Shown: positions 43,576 to 54,839 of the stretch, one piece after another | How the letters are laid out: each line of letters starts with the position of its first letter | Numbering within the stretch: the stretch's first letter is position 1 | Source of the DNA: Nematopogon swammerdamellus | Lineage: Eukaryota; Arthropoda; Insecta; Lepidoptera; Adelidae | Direction of reading: 5' to 3' | Assembly: GCA_946902875.1 (NCBI GenBank) | Contig: OX336342.1 | Coordinates: forward strand, 10,843,523 to 10,907,522 | DNA: 64,000 bases | The notes under the pieces: model-generated | Told to the model about the DNA's origin: nothing | What the model saw: the letters and a program-made list of their open reading frames with translations, nothing else | Database searches by the model: none | Position numbers and translations under genes: made by a program

Positions 43576-44479
43576 TTATTCCGGCTTGTAGGCGGACTTA
43601 TCAAGTTTCATGATGTTCTCGTGTGACTGAGCACAGCAGCGTCCTGCCGTGCTGCCGCAATGCCGCCTCCGCCGCCGACGCACGTCGCTCGTGCCGCGAC
43701 GCGCATCAGCTCACTATTGTTGAATATGTATTGAAATGTAAATTGTATCGCATGGAGCGGCATTAATTATGCCGCCCGGGCGTCACACGCCCGCCATTAG
43801 CCGTTTGACTACATAACCTGTCTGAAGTCTGAAAATAAGCTTAGACGAGCCCTGGCATTTGAAATCGTGTCTTTTTTACCAGCCGGACCAGAAATTGATT
43901 ATGTATGCTATAATTTTTTTTACAAAAATTTAGGACAATTTTATTTATAATCTCAAAGTCGTTCATTACCTATTCTTTTACTCGAGATCAGAAATTAAAA
44001 AGATTTGTAATATTTCTCGGGTGCGGGGAAACCAAATACTCCTATCAATTAATTATTCAGGTCTAGTGAGAGAATTTTTTTAATGAGACAAAGTTATACT
44101 ACGAGTTTTAAAGTTTTATTATGTTTTTAAAAATAACTGGTATAAATAACTTTTCTTTCAAATACCCGTTTTCGAGAGGAAACGGCTTCTCTACCCCCAA
44201 TACGATGACTCTGGCTAAGATGATATGAGAGCAGCTGCCTGGGCGGGCGGGCCGCGTTGGGCGGGCGACGGAGGGCGGATTTCTGTTGCGACGGCGGCGC
44301 TGCTGACACTTAGGCATCCGATAAAGTTTAGCAGATTGTGTCTACGAATTGCACCAAACATTTAAAACCAAAATCGTAATTTATTTATTTGGACGAATAT
44401 CCTGATACATTATAATTGAAAACAATAATTTAATTTATGGATTTATTTTTAACTGCGATTTTATCTTTAACCATAATCA
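43576..44479. other. Non-coding DNA with CpG-rich patch
   Basis: Bases 43640-43710 and 44235-44305 are GC-rich. The two overlapping minus-strand frames there (arginine/proline-rich) share the same DNA in different frames and look compositional. Confidence 0.45.
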
Positions 44480-44563
44480 AATAATCCCTTAGGAGTGAGA
44501 GAGATAGATACTATTAGAGCGTTTAAATCGGATTTGCTATTAAACCGAGTTTACCGCGAGCGA
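44480..44563 (+). mobile_element. Helitron-type 3' end fragment
   Basis: AAACCGAGTTTACCGCGAGCGAAGCTAG followed by T at 44564 resembles the terminal region of lepidopteran Helitrons, with a shortened GC hairpin. The 5' boundary is not visible. Confidence 0.45.
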
Positions 44564-44584
44564 AGCTAGTGGAAAAAAACTAGT

Positions 44585-45093
44585 TCAATACAAACAACAA
44601 ACCAATGTTTTGATCACACCTATCGACACCGCCCATATTTTCGTTCTATGTTTTTATGATAGCGGGTTGACCCATATAATTTTTTTCAATTGGTGAGAAA
44701 ATTGTTTGGCCAATGCAGACAAAGACAAATCATCTTCAGATTCTTCACTCTCAGAAGAGTCGTCAAACACAATCTCTGCTGGAGCTCTTAGTTGGGAACC
44801 TGAAAATTGATGCAATATCTATATTATACTCGTATTAATTGTAGGGAGACAGTACCTACATACAATGAACAATTACTTATCTATACTAAGCTGACTAATC
44901 ATAATGCATCAATATCACAAATCAATGTATCAAACCTGGGAGATTTTGCAGTGACACAACATCTTCATCGCCAGAGTCCTCGTCAGTCACTTCAGTATGT
45001 TCCGTTTTCCTGTGGGAAAATTGTGATTTCACTCGGAAAGTCGTCATCTGAATCTGGACGATGTAAAAGATCGATGATGTCGTTGAGCTTCAG
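44585..45093 (-). pseudogene. piggyBac-like transposase, intron-containing, internally deleted
   Basis: PiggyBac transposases excise and insert DNA at TTAA sites. Exon 1 (45093-44936) encodes LKLNDIIDLLHRPDSDDDFP and, after a one-base frameshift, EHTEVTDEDSGDEDVVSLQN ending in LPG, the acidic N-terminal region of the family. A 136-base intron (44935-44800) starts GT and ends TTTTCAG. Exon 2 continues GSQLRAPAEIVFDDSSESEE and ALAKQFLTN to a stop at 44688-44686. Right next to it, 44672-44600 encodes QPAIIKT, a stop, NENMGGVDRCDQNIG, the conserved block near the C-terminal part of the family. The DDD catalytic core between these pieces is deleted and the start codon is lost, so it is a dead copy. 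Terminal repeats were not found. Confidence 0.8.
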
Positions 45094-45864
45094 TTACTTA
45101 TTTGCACCTAACCTGAAATCGCAATAACAATAATTGGTCAATGTACACTTTCTCACACTTTAGGAACCTTGTCAAATTAACATTCACTCATTACCCCTAC
45201 AAAATTATACAAATAATCAAATATTTTATTTTGGCAGGGTTTCTGAAATGTGAGAAATGAGTGCTGTCGTCTGTACGCCAATTTTACTACCGGGTGTTAC
45301 AACGCCACTAATGTTAGCATGCGAAAATCGTTACAAAAAATCGTGATATTTTAATGTGTTATATACATATATTATTTGTAAGCTGTGGTAACAATACTTT
45401 AGGATACTTTGAATCAAAATATACATTACATAACACAAATACAAAAAAAAGCTTACCTTTTTGAAGACATGTTTCAAAACACATGTCTAGCCTTCCAATA
45501 ACTAAAAGTATAGTGACAAAATACAGTACGATATTGTTGAATGATCGTATCTGATTGCAGTAACATAACAGGATCTTTGTTTTTAGAACCATAAACATTC
45601 ATAAATGTCAAGTACTTCAAACACTCGACAGTTAGTCAGTTAACAAGTGGGTATATGCGGAAATACAGAGAGACAAACACCACATTTTTAAGCTAAATGT
45701 TTGTTTTCTGATTACACAGAAGAATAGTTACGTACCATCCTGGTAATTTTTTTTAGAAAACGACTTAGAACTTTAGCAGTAATGATATAATGAGCCTTTT
45801 TGCATCCCGCTCCGGTTCGCACTTTTATTACTCGTATAATATTATGTATTTTATTGTATATATT
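45094..45864. other. AT-rich non-coding DNA, nothing recognised
   Basis: Small minus-strand frames without domain character. Confidence 0.45.
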
Positions 45865-45990
45865 CTTTATTGAAAACCAATTTATCAAAATTAGGTACAA
45901 CAGGCGAGCTTAATGCCGCGAGGCATTCTATTCTAACTAATCTTTGGGATGTGGCAGAAGTACATCCAGGCGAACAATAATAATTGATGT
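45865..45990 (-). mobile_element. Jockey-like LINE 3' end
   Basis: On the minus strand it reads CATCCCAAAGATTAGTTAGA, then AATGCCTCGCGGCATTAAGC, ending CAATAAAGAATATATAC. Nearly the same as 14560-14695. Confidence 0.65.
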
Positions 45991-46007
45991 GGCGGTTTCG
46001 TAGAACT

Positions 46008-46047
46008 TATTATTTTCAATGGAACTAATAAGTTCTACGATATGGTG
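46008..46047. repeat. Small inverted repeat
   Basis: CGTAGAACTTATTA and TAATAAGTTCTACG are exact reverse complements around a 13-base loop. Confidence 0.8.
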
Positions 46048-46229
46048 GAAACAATATATTTTTAAGTAATTTGTTTTATTTATCGTATTCTATAGTAAAA
46101 ACACAAATTTCGTCATAACAAGGCAGGGTCATACTATAGACCTGTAGCGCTAGGATTTTTGGTTTCAAAAATATTAAACTTGTTTATTTTTCGCATATAG
46201 TTTCCGAACCATTTGCCTAACCTAATATA

Positions 46230-46690
46230 TTAGTTTGTGTCATCCTAGGAATTTGCATACGTAGAAATTTAGGTATTTGTCTTTTAGATCAGTATTGGAC
46301 GAAAAGAAAATTAGAAAAGAAAATTTTACTTTAATGATAATATTGAAGTAGTAACCGATGTGCAAAAACATTTTGTGTCATCTCTGTTCACGGAAATCCT
46401 TATATTTAACCAGTACCTAATACATCGCCCAAATAGCCATAAAAGAATATTAGAAAAGGTTAAATAGGTGTTACGCGTTTTAGAGTACTGATATCTGTTG
46501 TTCAAAATATTTTGTGTCGAATTCATCCACGACATTTATAGATATTTAATATTTTTATTACAACAACCTCTAAAAGCCACAAAAGATAATACGGGTTATT
46601 AGAGTTTACGTCTTTTTGATTATTATGGTGTAACAAAACACTATTCATAATTTGTGTCGTTTTTAACCACGGAATTTTATTATATGAAAA
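46230..46690 (+). repeat. Degenerate ~139-bp tandem repeat
   Basis: TTTGTGTCATC/TTTGTGTCG recurs at about 46232, 46373, 46511 and 46650. It is followed each time by a diverged but alignable unit (CCACGGAAAT, TATATTTAA, AAAAGCCACAAAAGA-like blocks). Related units occur in the opposite orientation at 50390-50700. Confidence 0.55.
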
Positions 46691-46699
46691 AAAAAACTA

Positions 46700-46800
46700 A
46701 CTTCGCATGAAGTGCGAGCGCGGGGAATAGCGCGGGCGCGGGCGGCGGGGCAGCGGGAGGCGAGCGAGCGAGCGAGGCACGCCACGCCACGCCGCCTCGT
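46700..46800. other. CpG-rich patch
   Basis: GAAGTGCGAGCGCGG followed by GCGCGGGCGGCG is also found at 50095-50121. Such patches often surround promoters in AT-rich genomes, but I see no gene beside either copy. Confidence 0.4.
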
Positions 46801-46970
46801 ACCTATTTGATTAATTTTAGGTGCAAACCTATGTGAAAAAATGTGTTGTTGCGAGTCGATGTTAGCGGATATTTACTTAACTGAAGTTCCTATTTGATTT
46901 AAGTTAATTGATAGTGTGTTTATTATATTGTACGTAGTGTAGTATGCGCGCAATATTAGCGAACAGATTC

Positions 46971-47395
46971 TTATTTTTACCCGACTACGGCGAAGCGAGA
47001 AGGAAGGTTATGTGTTTGACCGGTATGTGTGTATGTATGTATGTATGTATGTATGTATGTATGTATGTATGTATGTATGTATGTTCATCTGTTCCCTCAT
47101 ACATAACTTCGAAACTACCTACTTATCATAATTTGACAAATCGAAGGTATCGTTGGATGCGTCTTGACCGTCTGCTGGTTGACTATGGTTGGCTGGTTGG
47201 CTATGTGACGTCCCATAAAATTGGATATGGCGCCCTCTAGAGGACATAAAGGGATGACCTAAAAAAATGTTTTTAGTGTGGGGTATCAAATGAAAGGGCT
47301 TAATTAGCACATTTCAAAAATTTATATATTGTTAGCTGTTGCTTTCGGATTTGCTTGCATGCATCCGATAATTGCGAATAATTTCTAAAATCTAT
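46971..47395 (+). mobile_element. CCCGACTACGGCGAAGC element with (TATG)n
   Basis: Plus-strand copy of the element at 40848-41232, from TTTTTACCCGACTACGGCGA through the (TATG)n tract (about 47030-47085), TTCATCTGTTCCCTCATACA, GGCGCCCTCTAGAGGACA and TTGCTTTCGGATTTGCTTGC, ending near AATTTCTAAA. The frame at 46944-47240 is a translation of the microsatellite. Confidence 0.7.
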
Positions 47396-47402
47396 CTATC
47401 TG

Positions 47403-49855
47403 TCACGTGAACCTTTGTTTTGGTCATAACTCGAGAACCACTGGTGCTAGACCCATCGTGTTGGTTTGGTACTCAAACTTCATGTCTGGGTCAGATCTAT
47501 CCATCTGTCACGTGAACTTTTGTTTTGGTCATAACTCGAGAACCACTGGTGCTAGACCCATCGTGTTGGTACTCAAACTTCAGGTCTCGGTGAGATCTAT
47601 CCATCTCTCACGTGATTTTTTTTTGGCCATAACTCGAGAAACACTGGTGCTAACCCATCGTGTTGGAAGTTTGAGTACCAACACGATGGGTCTAGCACCA
47701 GTGGTTCTCGAGTTATGATCAAAACCAAAGTTCACCTGACAAATGGAGAGATCTCACCGAGACTTGAAGTTTGAGTACCAACACGATGGGCCTAGCACCA
47801 GTAGTGGTTCTCGAGTTATGACCAAAACAAAAGTTCATGTGACAGATGGATAGATCTCACCGAGACCTGAAGTTTGAGTACCAACACGATGGGTCTAGCA
47901 CCAGTGGTTCTCGAGTTATGACCAAAACAAAAGTTCACTTGACAGATGGATAGATTTCACCGAGACCTAAAGTTTGAGTAGCAACACGATGGGTCTAGCA
48001 CCAGTGGTTCTCGAGTTATGACCAAAACAAAAGTTCACGCGAGAGATGGACAGATCTCACCGAGACTTGAAGTTTGAGTACCAACACGATGGGTCTAGCA
48101 CCAGTGGTTCTCGAGTTATGACCAAAACAAAAGTTCACGTGACACATGGATAGATCTCACCGAGACCTGAAGTTTGAGTACCAACATGATGGGTCTAGCA
48201 CCAGTGGTTCTCGAGTTATGACCAAAAAAAAGTTCACCTGACAAATTGAGAGATCTCACCGAGACTTGAAGTTTGAGTACCAACACGATGGGTCTAGCAC
48301 CAGTAGTGGTTCTCAAGTTATGACCAAAACAAAAGTTCACGTGACAGATGGATAGATCTCACCGAGACCTGAAGTTGAGTGCAAACACGTTGGGCCTAGC
48401 ACCAGTGATTCTCGAGTTATGACCAAAACAAAACTTCACGTGACAGATGGATAGATCTCACCGAGACCTGAAGTTTGAGTACCAACACGATGGGTCTAGC
48501 ACCAGTGGTTCTCGAGTTATGAGCAAAACAAAAGTTCACTTGACAGATGGATAGATTTCACCGAGACCTGAAGTTTGAGTACCAACACGATGGGTCTAGC
48601 ACCAGTGGTTCTCGAGTTATGACCAAAACAAAAGTTCACTTGACAGATGGATAGATTTCACCGAGACCTAAAGTTTGAGTAGCAACACGATGCGTCTAGC
48701 ACCAGTGGTTCTCGAGTTATGACCAAAACAAAAGTTCACGCGAGAGATGGATAGATCTCACCGAGACTTGAAGTTTGAGTACCGAGTACCAACACGATGG
48801 GTCTAGCACCAGTAGTGGGTCTCGAGTTATGACCAAAACAAAAGTTCACGGGACAGATGGATAGATCTCACCGAGACCTGAAGTTTTGAGTACCAGCACG
48901 ATGGGTCTAGCACCAGTGGTTCTCGAGTTATGACCAAAACAAAAGTTCACGTGACACGTGGATAGATCTCACCGAGACCTGAAGTTTGAGTACCAACATG
49001 ATGGGTCTAGCACCAGTGGTTCTCGAGTTATGACCAAAAAAAAGTTCACGTGACAGATGGATAGATCTCACCGAGACCTAAAGTTTGATTACCAAAACGA
49101 TGGGTCTAGCACCAGGGGTTCTCGAGTTATGATCAAAACAAAAGTTCACCTGACAGATGGAGAGATCTCACCGAGACCTAAAGTTTGAGTACCAACACGA
49201 TGGGTTTAGCACCAGTAGTGGTTCTCGAGTTATGACCAAAACAAAAGTTCACGTGACAGATGGATAGATCTCACCGAGACCTGAAGGTTGAGTACCAACA
49301 CGATGGGTCTAGCACCAGTGGTTCTCGAGTTATGACCAAAACAAAGGTTCCCGTGACAGATGGATAGATCTCAGCGAGCCATGAAGTTTGAGTACCAACA
49401 CGATGGGTCTAGCAGCAGTGGTTCTCGAGTCATGACCAAAACAAAAGTTCACGTGACAGATGGATAGATCTCACCGAGACCTGAAGTTTGAGTACCAACA
49501 CGATGGGTCTAGCACCAGTGGTTCTCGAGTTATGACTAAAACCAAAATTCACGTGACAGATGGATAGATCTCACCGAGACCTGAAGTTTGAGTACCAACA
49601 CGATGGGTCTAGCACCAGTGGTTCTCGAGTTATGACCAAAACAAAAGTTCACTTGACAGATGGATAGATCTCACCGAGACCTGAAGTTTGAGTAGCAACA
49701 TGATGGGTCTAGCACCAGTGGTTCTCGAGTTATGACCAAAACAAAAGTTCACGTGACAGATGGATAGATCTCACCTAGACCTGAAGTTTGAGTACCAACA
49801 CGATGGGTCTAGCACCAGTGGTTCTCGAGTTATGACCAAAACAAAAGTTCATGAC
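47403..49855. repeat. 100-bp satellite array with internal inversion
   Basis: The monomer is 100 bases: GAAGTTTGAGTACCAACACG, ATGGGTCTAGCACCAGTGGT, TCTCGAGTTATGACCAAAAC, AAAAGTTCACGTGACAGATG and GATAGATCTCACCGAGACC. Three monomers (47403-47666) lie in one orientation. At about 47667 the array flips and about 22 monomers follow in the other. Every monomer keeps the CTCGAG site. Variant monomers (GTAGTGG insertion, CACCTGACA...GGAGAGATC, GCGAGAGATGG) recur at fixed multiples. The open frames are satellite translations. Confidence 0.95.
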
Positions 49856-50389
49856 GAAGTTTCTAGTTCTCACAGAAAACGGGATATTAGTTCAGCCCGA
49901 TTGTTTTAGGGTCATGAAAGGTAGGGTCAGTTTGAACTTATGCAAATTTGAAGCGAATCGAAGCGTCAATCTGAAATAATATTGACCACATTAACCATTG
50001 ACATTCGTAGGTATTGAGATTGCAGACGCGGGCTTTGTACAAAATTCCCACTGCATTATTATCTCTATAGGTAGATACCAAACTTCTTTGCACGAAGTGC
50101 GAGCGCGGGCGCGGGCGGCGCGGCGGCCGCTTCGCATAGAAGAAATCGTAGGTACCGAACGAACGTGTGTGCGTGCGTATGCCCCCCGCCCGCCGCCACC
50201 TGCCCGCGTCCGTCCGCTTTGACCTTGTGTTTTATTGATTTATTTCGTGCATGAAAATGACACAACTTTACAATGTACATTTTTCATGCATTGATGAAAT
50301 TGAATATGTAAACTCTAATCATTCTAATGTTTTTTTGAAGCTTTTGTAGCTTGGAAAAATAACATAATTGAAAATTTTAAAATTGCGTG
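49856..50389. other. Non-coding DNA with CpG-rich patch
   Basis: Bases 50092-50215 are CpG-rich and include the block shared with 46705-46745. No gene is supported; the frames on both strands are compositional. Confidence 0.45.
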
Positions 50390-50700
50390 CCCTAATTTGG
50401 CACAAATTCGTTTAATGGGCAAATGTACGTGATCTGAGATAGGAAATAATAATTTTGTCAATTCTAATTTTCTTTTAGGCACTGTTTTTACATACTGACC
50501 ATAGGCCTGTTTGCACTGGACGAAGATGACACAAACTGGGTTTGCTCACTCCGCAGGCTATCCTAGATATGATACCATAGTTATTTTAAAGTTTAGATTA
50601 ATTTTGCCAGTTTTGAATGGAATTAAAAAAAACAACCACAAATCTTCGAATTGCTGAAAATGCAAGTGACAGATGTGACACAAAACGCAATATTATGCTT
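50390..50700 (-). repeat. Degenerate ~139-bp repeat, minus orientation
   Basis: On the minus strand TTTGTGTCATCTTCG, TTTTGTGTCACATC and TTTGTGCC lie about 130-147 bases apart, and one unit shares AAAAGAAAATTAGAA with the unit at 46232. Similarity is low but orientation and spacing agree with 46230-46690. Confidence 0.4.
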
Positions 50701-53635
50701 CTTATGTACGACTGTATCCACAGGCAAGAAATAAGCAAGTTTAGAATTTTTTAAACTTATGTCCTCAAAATAGGCCAGCGCTATCGGTCTAACTAGGCTT
50801 AATAACAAAGTACGAATTCATATGTTGTTGTTAAATCAATTGTGCCCTGCCCGGGTCTCACCGCCCCCACAGCCTCCACCTTGCTCTCCACTCCGCTTCG
50901 CCGCCGCCGCGCCGCTGCTGGCTGGAAAATTGGAAAAATGTATTTTTCAACGCATCCGGGCACCTCGTGAACTGTTGGCCGCCGCGGGCCAGACAGGTCG
51001 GCGTGGAAGGGAATTGAACCCGCTCTCCTGAAACATAACAAAGGTCACTTTTTTTCAAATATACGGGGCTGTATGTATCCGTTGTACTTACATTATGGCA
51101 TTGTAATTGCATACAGCATCATGAAATATACAAGTGGCTGACCAGTCACCGGAATGGGTGCGTGAAAAACTTGTACACTTACTATGCCAAAGTTTTGTTT
51201 ACAATGTTGATTGAAATAAATTGCATATATAAACATAGGTATTCTGCAATACGGAACGCCGCTATCATCTGATATGCATGTACGTAAAGCCGGCATGAAG
51301 TATCTGGAATGGTTGGAATTCGCGGTCACTTTGGCTGACGTTTCGGACTGGGCCTGGCTGCGGTCGGGCGCACGGTTGACAGAACACTGCCTGTCAAACG
51401 TAAGCGGCTGCGAAGATTGTAGCTGCAGTTGTGGGTAGGAACCAATTCGGCTTGGGCTGCATTCCGCACCTCCGCCGAGAAACAGAATGTCAGTACAAAT
51501 AAAATAAAAATACCATCAAAATAAAATAAATGTGTGCAAACAAAAGGTTACGGCACAGAATAGAAAAGAGTACTCCGTACAGAAGCTTCTCTGTACAAAT
51601 ACTCACAAAGAAATAGCTACTCTGCGACGACGCGATAAAGTACAAATTGACTCGCACAGAGCTGCATGCCTAACCACGATAACCATCTACATTTCGCTTC
51701 TCTTTCTATCGCGTAACTCTATCTCGAAAGCGCGTCGTTGAGCGCGTGTAAGGGCTGTGTCTTTGGGCTGTCTTTTTGTGAGGAATAAAATGAAGATGAT
51801 ACCTACCAACGATACTTACATACGATGACGATACGATATTTAGCTACGGCAAATTCATGCGAACAAATTCATGCATGCGTTAGCGTCACAATTAGTTTTT
51901 CACATGGAAGCGTGCAACCTTCCAGTGATAGTTTTGTTTGATCAATAAATTTAATGATCATCTACAATGTAGTTACCTATTGTTTTATTGGTGTTTTTTA
52001 TTGTATAAACCCCACATTGAGAGACAGAGAACGAATGAATGTTCTATTTCTATCCTTATACGAATTAGGCCATACATACCACGCTGTTCGGCGTCATCTA
52101 ACTAATGTTATTGGCAATATGTAAATATTATTTTAAATCTATAACCTCCTACTAATATGAATAAATAAATTACTAGAAATAAATCAAAATGCTGCACAAT
52201 ATTGACGTGATTTCGACATTTCTAAATTCGACACGAAACGTAGTAGATGCGCGCGCCGCGCGCTCGCTCTGGCTGGATAGCGGCAGCCACAGAGCATCAA
52301 ATACCCACTGTTACTTGTGCATTAACCGACACGCCAAGCGGTAGGCATTTAACGCGCGACCTTGAGCGAGTGACGAAGGCCTGGTTACGGTGTTATGTTG
52401 AAGCTGTGGTGGAATATGTACAGGCAATAACAAATTTATGAAATAAAAGAACTGAATTTGTGTTACATCAAACAGTTTGTCGGATTTTCTCATGGAGAAA
52501 AAAAAATCGTTTTCCCTTTCGGTTTGAAACATTTTTGAACATCGAATTCGTGTTCGAATGGAACTTCGTGTCGTTTGTTGCACGGTCGAACAACTAGGTA
52601 TTCAATTCGGACGAACTAGCGAGTTCGTGTGAAGAGTGCAGCTGCTGCGCTGCCGATTTTTATTTTCCGCAATACATTTCCAGACCACACACTATCCTTT
52701 GATCCTCCGGAAATCCGCGGCGGAAACGCAATATATCGAAACGCTGTTTTATTTCCACCTTTAGAGTTTCATTCATTCTTTTATTATGTAGTTCTACCTC
52801 CATGCAGCACGAAACCATTGAATTCTAAAATAGATTGTTTCATTCAATTTTCAAAAAGGATACCTACATATATTTTATTTTAAAGTCTTAACATCCTACT
52901 ACCACAAATCAATATTTATCAGGTCAACGGTAAAGTCTGTTAAATGTTTTGTACAGGTGTTGTAATTTTTATAAAAGCTATAGTAATAAAAATAACGGGA
53001 ATTATATACCTGCTGAATGTAGGTAGATATTTTACTATATTCACAAAGACTTCTTTAGTTTTGCAAGTTTCAACGAAGTTCGAGAACTAATATTCATACA
53101 ATTCACTTGGTGGAATTCACCGCCAGGTATTAAGTAAGTAACGTAGGTAGAAAATAGTGTAAGTTAGTCGATATCGATTGGCTGGTATCTAGAGAACAAC
53201 AGCCGGCTAATGAAGGCTGAGCTCCAATGTTCTCTACATCTTGAGCGACATGTTTTCCATTAGCGAGCGAGTAGAGCAAACTTCGCTGTGCCGAGTCGGA
53301 CGGGAGGCGTGCGGTTGTGCGACAGGGGACGGCCATTAGATACCTACTTACCGAGGGCCGCGGCCCCGCCGTGGACGTGACCGCCGCTTACTGCGCGTGA
53401 ATCTGAATTTTAGATTGAAGGTGGTCGTGGGATTCCAGGTCACGTGATTTTTTTGGTTGTCTATCAGTTACTATGAAATCGTTTGATATAATATTAATAA
53501 TAATAAGAATAGAAATATAAATGTGTAAATAAACGAATATATAAGAATAGGACTATAACAGGACTATTCTAGCGAAAAAGCCTGATATTGTGATAGTGTA
53601 GTAGAGTAGCTAGTCACAATGTATTGTAATTGAAG
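50701..53635. other. Non-coding DNA, nothing recognised
   Basis: GC-rich stretches at 50855-50925 and 52245-52280. Several 60-90-codon frames occur on both strands without any domain, splice pattern or repeat relation that I can support. Confidence 0.4.
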
Positions 53636-53785
53636 ACGTTAAAAAAGAACCCTGCGAAGTTTCTTGCCGGCTCTTCTTTGTGGGTGTAATCGAACCGGAT
53701 TGTAAAAACTAAACAGGACAAATTCAAGCGTAGTGTACTACCATACGAATGATGAATAAAGAATAAAGAATAAAGAATAAAGAGT
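53636..53785 (+). mobile_element. LINE-like 3' end with (AATAAAG)n tail
   Basis: CCTGCGAAGTTTCTTGCCGG and GTGTAATCGAACCGG match 34598-34735. It ends in four tandem AATAAAG units at about 53754-53782. Confidence 0.55.
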
Positions 53786-54220
53786 GGACCGGGACGCGAG
53801 GCGCGCAACGCTCGTCGATATCGCCATGCCGCGCGACATTAACCTCGTCAGTAAGGAAGCAGAGAAGATGTTAAAGATCTGGATCTGCAGCACGAAATTA
53901 CCAAAATGTTGGCGACTTGACGACTGTTGTGCCCATAGTCGTATCAGCGCATGGGCTAATAGCGAAGAGCCTCGACGACCACTTTGAGAGGCTCTCGCTT
54001 AGTGGTTGGGTCAAGGGCCAGATCCAGAAGGCAGGACTGTTCGTCACTACACGCATCGTCTGGAAGTTCTCCTTAGGGCTCGACCATCGGTAGCCTGGGT
54101 TTGCCCCGTCACCGGTGGTGGAAACTCCGTTTATTTTTGTATAAATTTTAGATGTAAATTTTTGTAAAGATGTAAAATTTATATATATTTTTTTAAATAA
54201 ACGTATAATAATATGAATTA
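53786..54220 (+). pseudogene. LINE with restriction-like endonuclease, C-terminal remnant
   Basis: The translation is RRATLVDIAMPRDINLVSKE and AEKMLK, then in shifted frames DLDLQHEITKM and VPIVVSAHGLIAKSLDDHFE, to a TAG at 54091-54093. The pattern LVDIAxPxDxN...K...DLxxEIxxM...VVPIVVxAxG is the restriction-like endonuclease and tail found in R2/R4-type non-LTR elements. At least two frameshifts and an in-frame stop make it inactive. The AT-rich 3' UTR ends with AATAAACG near 54200. The clade assignment is tentative. It starts directly after the (AATAAAG)n tract, which may have been the target. Confidence 0.6.
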
Positions 54221-54373
54221 TACACGTTTTGCCACTTAATGTGTGGAAAGAGCGGGCTTATTGCATTAGATAATTTCCTCCAGTCAACCTGGTCTACATT
54301 TTTACATGAAATCCGAACCATGGAACAGTGGGTTAAAGTATGCATGTATTTTTTTTTTCATTTTTTTTTTGCG

Positions 54374-54447
54374 TCAGTGGGTTTGAACCTAGTACCTCTC
54401 GCAAGAGAAGCCGACGCCCGGACCACTCGGCCACCCGCCGCAAATAT
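54374..54447 (-). mobile_element. tRNA-like retrosequence with A-tail
   Basis: On the minus strand it begins GCGGCGGGTGGCCGAGTGGT (box A GTGGCCGAGTGG) and has GAGGTACTAGGTTCAAACCC (box B GGTTCAAACC) and a 3' end CACTGACGC. Six of seven acceptor positions can pair if a G-U is allowed. It is followed by an A-rich tail (complement of 54349-54373). The box A resembles Ser/Leu tRNAs, but the acceptor mismatch and A-tail point to a tRNA-derived SINE or retropseudogene rather than a working tRNA gene. Confidence 0.65.
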
Positions 54448-54839
54448 TGCTGGATATAATGGCATTTTGACATTGAAAATTTTTGGTTCGTTCCAGGATA
54501 GGCCCGATTTCACGAAAAAGTGCGATCCCCTTATATCTCGGAGAGTTGTGAAGATATGATATTCAAAAAAGGCTCAAAAGACGCGTATTCATGAGAGCTG
54601 TAAGGTGCAAAAAGAATTATTCGAGAAAGTAAAAAAACAAAAAAGTTATGGCCGAAGTAGTGAAAAAAAAATTAAATTTTTTCCGAATTTTTTATTTTGG
54701 CGCTCGATATTTTGGAAACGAAGAATGATATCAAAAATTTGAGAAAAATTCCTCTGGACAATTCAGTCAGCTAGATTTTGAGCCTAAAACAAAGACGATC
54801 GGGTTAAGGGTTTGCCCTGTAGCTCAACCTTTTTGAAAA
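54448..54839. other. AT-rich non-coding DNA
   Basis: No gene. The style (GAAAAAAAATTAAATTTT, GGCGCTCGATATTTTGG) resembles repetitive DNA, but I found no second copy in the window. Confidence 0.4.

Noticed and set aside
47407..47718. 103-codon frame with repeated NFCFGHNSRTTGARPIVLV
   Set aside because: It is a translation of the 100-bp satellite, crossing the inversion point.
50900..51035. Possible tRNA-derived element with GGTTCAATTCC (minus strand)
   Set aside because: A box-B-like motif is present but no box A or cloverleaf can be built at the right distance.
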